From Microbacterium terrae (GTDB lineage Bacteria > Actinomycetota > Actinomycetes > Actinomycetales > Microbacteriaceae), in the NCBI RefSeq assembly GCF_017831975.1, contig NZ_JAFDSS010000001.1, forward strand, positions 2,852,001 to 2,916,000: 64,000 nt of DNA, given 5' to 3'. The translations under genes and the position numbers were made by a program. The first letter of the stretch is position 1. Each line of letters starts with the position of its first letter. Positions 61,321 to 64,000 of this stretch are shown here, piece by piece. Under the pieces are notes generated by a model. That model worked only from the letters and a program-made list of their open reading frames with translations, did not search any database and was not told where the DNA came from.

Positions 61321-63981
61321 CTACAGCCGAACGACCTCGGTGACGCGCACGACGGCGGTGCCCTCCTCTTCGGAGGCGGCGAGGTCGACGACGCCGCGGA
61401 TGCGCCAGTCGTGGTCTCCGGCGGGGTCGTCGATGATCTGCTCGACGCGCCAGAGACCGGATGCCGCGGCATCCGTCTCGTCGATCTCGACCAGACGCGG
61501 CGAGCGCGCCGCCCCACCGGTGAGCACCTCGTCGTGGTCGTCGTAGTACGCATCGAGGGCGGTGGGCCAGTCGACGTCGGGGTCGAGCTCGACCAGCTCG
61601 TCGTCGCGCTGCAGTGCGGCGAGCTGAACCCGGCGGAAGAGCTCGTTACGCACGAGCACGAGGAAGGCGCGGCGGTTGGTGAGCACCGACGGCGGCGCGG
61701 GCGGCACGACGACGTCCTCGGGGTCGGCCGACGGGTTGGCGAGCGCCTCCCATTCGTCGACGAGGCTCGAGTCGACCTGGCGCACGAGCTCGCCGAGCCA
61801 GGCGACCAGGTCGTGCAGCGACTCGGTCTGCGCCTCGGCCGGCACGGTCTGGCGGATCGCCCGGTACGCGTCGCTGAGGTATCGCAGCACGAGGCCTTCG
61901 CTGCGGGCCAGCTGGTACATGTTGACGAGCTCGGCGAACGACAGCGCCCGCTCGAACATGTCGCGCACGACCGACTTGGGGCTCAGCTCGAAGTCGCGCA
62001 CCCAGGGCTGGCTCGACGCGAACACCTCGTAGGTCTGAGCGAGCAGCTCGTCGAGCGGCTTCGGGTACGTGATCGCCTCGAGCAGCTCCATGCGCTCGTC
62101 GTACTCGATGCCGTCGCGCTTCATCGCCGCGACCGCTTCGCCACGAGCCTTGAACTCCTGCTGCGAGAGGATCGCGCGCGGGTCGTCGAGGGTCGACTCG
62201 ATGATGCTCACCACGTCAAGCGCGTAGTGGCCGGTGCCGACCGACGTGCGGGCAGCCGGCGCGGACCCCGTCGGTGCCGCGGCCCGCGCAGAACTCCACG
62301 GATCCGTGCCTGCTTCGGCCGCGTCGGCGGCGAGAGAGCCGGCTGCTGCGGGATCTGTGGAGTTCTGCACGCGCCACGGGCCGCCCGCGGCCTCGTCGTC
62401 GGGGTCGAGCAGCCCGATGGCGGCGAGCGCGAACGGCGACAGCGGCTGGTTGAGGGCGAAGTTCGGCTGCAGGTCGACGGTGAGACGGATGCTCGGCCGC
62501 GGCCCCGACCGGTCGATCTCGACCACGCCGGCGGTGACCAGCGTGCGGAAGATCGCGATCGCACGGCGGGCCAGCTCGTACCGGCGGGCGCGCGGCTCGT
62601 GGTTGTCGAAGACGAGCGAGCGCACCTCGGCGAACGCGTCGCCCCCGCGGGCGATGACGTTGATGAGCATCGCGGCGGTGAGCTGCATGTGGGGTACGAG
62701 CGGCTCGGGCTGCGCCTCGATGAGCCGCTCGTACGAGCCCTCGCCCCAGTTGACGACGCCCGTCGGCGCCTTCTTGCGCACGATCTTCTTCCGCTTGGCC
62801 GGATCGTCGCCGGCTTTGGCGAGCGCGACGGCGTTCTCGATCTCCCACTCGGGCGCCATCACCACGACGTTGCCGTAGGTGTCGTAGCCGGCGCGGCCGG
62901 CGCGGCCCGCCACCTGGTGGAACTCGCGGGCGCTGAGCTGGCGCATCCGTGTGCCGTCGTACTTCGACAGCGCCGTGATGACGACCGTGCGGATCGGCAC
63001 GTTGATGCCGACCCCCAGCGTGTCGGTGCCGCAGATGACTTTGAGGAGTCCCCGCTGGGCGAGCGTCTCGACGAGGCGGCGGTAGCGGGGCAGCATGCCC
63101 GCGTGGTGCACGCCGATGCCGGCGCGCACGAGCCGCGAGAGCGTCTTGCCGAAGCTGGTCGTGAAGCGGAACCCGCCGATCGTCTCGGCGATCGCGTCGC
63201 GCTGCTCGCGGGAGGCGACACGGATGCTGGCGAGCGCCTGTGCACGCTCCATCGCGGCAGCCTGTGAGAAGTGCACGATGTACACCGGCGCCTCGAGCCC
63301 GTCGAGGAGGCGGGTGAGCACGTCCTGCACCGGACGCCGCTCATAGGAGAAGTGCAGCGGCACCGGACGCTCGACGCCGGTGACGAGGGCGACCGCGCGA
63401 CCGGTCCGGCGCTCGAGGTCGTCGGCGATCGTCGTCACGTCACCGAGGGTGGCCGACATGAGGATGAACTGCGCCCGAGGAAGGGTGAGCAGCGGCACCT
63501 GCCACGCCCAGCCGCGCTCGGGGTCGCCGTAGTAGTGGAACTCGTCCATGACGACCTGGTCGACGTCGGCATCGACGCCGTGACGGAGCGCGAGGTTCGC
63601 GAGGATCTCGGCGGTGCAGCACACGATCGGCGCATCGGGGTTCACCGACGAGTCGCCCGTGACCATGCCGACGTTCTCGGCGCCGAACACCTCGACGAGG
63701 GCGAAGAACTTCTCGCTCACCAGCGCCTTGATCGGCGCCGTGTAGTAGCTGCGGCCGTCGCGGGCGAGGCACGCGGCGTGCGCGGCGATCGCGACGAGCG
63801 ACTTGCCCGTGCCCGTCGGCGTCGAGAGCACGACGTGCGAGCCTGAGACGATCTCGATGGTCGCCTCGTCCTGCGCCGGGTACAGCGTGAGACCGCGGTC
63901 TTCCGCCCACTCGACGAAGCCGAGGTAGGCGGAGTCGGCGTCGGCGCCGCGGGGCACGGCGTCGAGCAGGGAGAGAGGCAT
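61321..63981 (-). CDS. DEAD/DEAH-box helicase with DUF3516 C-terminal region
   Basis: An 886-residue superfamily 2 helicase (Ski2-like), likely an RNA helicase. Motifs: Walker A VLSTPTGTGKSLVA, YTAPIKALVSEKF, Walker B VMDEFHYYGDPERGW, ILMSATLGD, GTDTLGVGINVPIRTVV and HQVAGRAGRAGYD. The remaining ~480 residues form the DUF3516 region usual in actinobacterial homologues. Residues about 538-565 (QNSTDPAAAGSLAADAAEAG and the following few) are encoded by a palindromic element (62288-62368) and look like an unstructured insertion before SIIESTLDDPRAILSQQEF. ATG 63981 is near the window edge with GAGAGTGGGGGA upstream. The region to the right (63982-64000) is too short to judge. Confidence 0.9.
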   Translation of the reverse strand: MPLSLLDAVPRGADADSAYLGFVEWAEDRGLTLYPAQDEATIEIVSGSHVVLSTPTGTGKSLVAIAAHAACLARDGRSYYTAPIKALVSEKFFALVEVFGAENVGMVTGDSSVNPDAPIVCCTAEILANLALRHGVDADVDQVVMDEFHYYGDPERGWAWQVPLLTLPRAQFILMSATLGDVTTIADDLERRTGRAVALVTGVERPVPLHFSYERRPVQDVLTRLLDGLEAPVYIVHFSQAAAMERAQALASIRVASREQRDAIAETIGGFRFTTSFGKTLSRLVRAGIGVHHAGMLPRYRRLVETLAQRGLLKVICGTDTLGVGINVPIRTVVITALSKYDGTRMRQLSAREFHQVAGRAGRAGYDTYGNVVVMAPEWEIENAVALAKAGDDPAKRKKIVRKKAPTGVVNWGEGSYERLIEAQPEPLVPHMQLTAAMLINVIARGGDAFAEVRSLVFDNHEPRARRYELARRAIAIFRTLVTAGVVEIDRSGPRPSIRLTVDLQPNFALNQPLSPFALAAIGLLDPDDEAAGGPWRVQNSTDPAAAGSLAADAAEAGTDPWSSARAAAPTGSAPAARTSVGTGHYALDVVSIIESTLDDPRAILSQQEFKARGEAVAAMKRDGIEYDERMELLEAITYPKPLDELLAQTYEVFASSQPWVRDFELSPKSVVRDMFERALSFAELVNMYQLARSEGLVLRYLSDAYRAIRQTVPAEAQTESLHDLVAWLGELVRQVDSSLVDEWEALANPSADPEDVVVPPAPPSVLTNRRAFLVLVRNELFRRVQLAALQRDDELVELDPDVDWPTALDAYYDDHDEVLTGGAARSPRLVEIDETDAAASGLWRVEQIIDDPAGDHDWRIRGVVDLAASEEEGTAVVRVTEVVRL
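62288..62368. repeat. 81-bp palindromic element inside the helicase gene
   Basis: GCAGAACTCCACGGATCC (62288-62305) and GGATCTGTGGAGTTCTGC (62351-62368) are complementary over 18 bases with one mismatch, around a 45-base spacer. The length is exactly 27 codons and keeps the helicase frame. Confidence 0.85.
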
Positions 63982-64000
63982 TCCCCCACTCTCTCATCCC

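Overview
The window is very GC-rich (about 70 percent), gene-dense DNA from an actinobacterium. Codon use, the short overlapping operons, the DtxR/IdeR-type iron box, CebR-like operators and the protein families point to Microbacteriaceae, most likely Microbacterium or a close relative. This assignment is an inference from family content; no rRNA or tRNA gene is visible. There is no prophage, transposase, integrase or CRISPR array.

Layout. 113-5918: prolyl aminopeptidase and a zinc metallopeptidase (minus), malate dehydrogenase and a CPA1 Na+/H+ antiporter (plus), and a small serine-recombinase-like protein without the catalytic residues (plus). 5939-22662: a nine-gene minus-strand operon that starts with a giant surface protein of about 2,030 residues (propeller-like head, about ten Ig/cadherin-like repeats, five Fn3 domains). 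It continues through MoxR ATPase, DUF58 protein, transglutaminase-like membrane protein, RDD-FHA protein, PP2C phosphatase, FHA protein, membrane Ser/Thr kinase and an FHA-HTH protein. Eight of the nine genes are coupled by stop/start overlaps. 22813-30236: YhgE/Pip and MMPL transporters, then a membrane-fused multicopper oxidase with a small membrane partner. 30437-39070: UvrA-like ABC protein, a two-flavoenzyme fusion, 3-methyladenine glycosylase, acyl-CoA oxidase and an unknown protein. 39312-40586: a GNAT-GH16-like fusion. 40700-49042: an iron-regulated desferrioxamine-type siderophore operon, desABCD followed by a cytoplasmic penicillin-acylase-like hydrolase and a second DesC-type acyltransferase. 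49102-53682: GH3 glycosidase and MFS importer divergent from a double-TetR regulator. 53797-57898: RecQ, S4 protein and small genes, LacI regulator. 58120-60405: secreted GH53 endo-galactanase. 60478-63981: DUF1697 protein and a DUF3516-type helicase.

How genes work together. The 16.7-kb kinase/surface-protein operon looks like one system: a large envelope protein, an AAA+/DUF58/transglutaminase-fold assembly module, and a complete phospho-signalling set (kinase, phosphatase, three FHA proteins). The transglutaminase-fold member has Asp where the catalytic Cys should be, so it is probably a scaffold. This operon is my best candidate for an undescribed system. The siderophore operon is the second: an Ntn hydrolase and an extra acyltransferase are translationally coupled to the standard pathway.

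A third theme is short palindromic repeat elements of several unrelated families. Two sit in frame inside coding sequences: an array adding about 80 residues to the acylase and an 81-bp hairpin element in the helicase. Several genes (mdh, tag, recQ, the S4 gene, lacI) have a TANNNT box 6-7 bases before the start codon, which suggests leaderless mRNAs.
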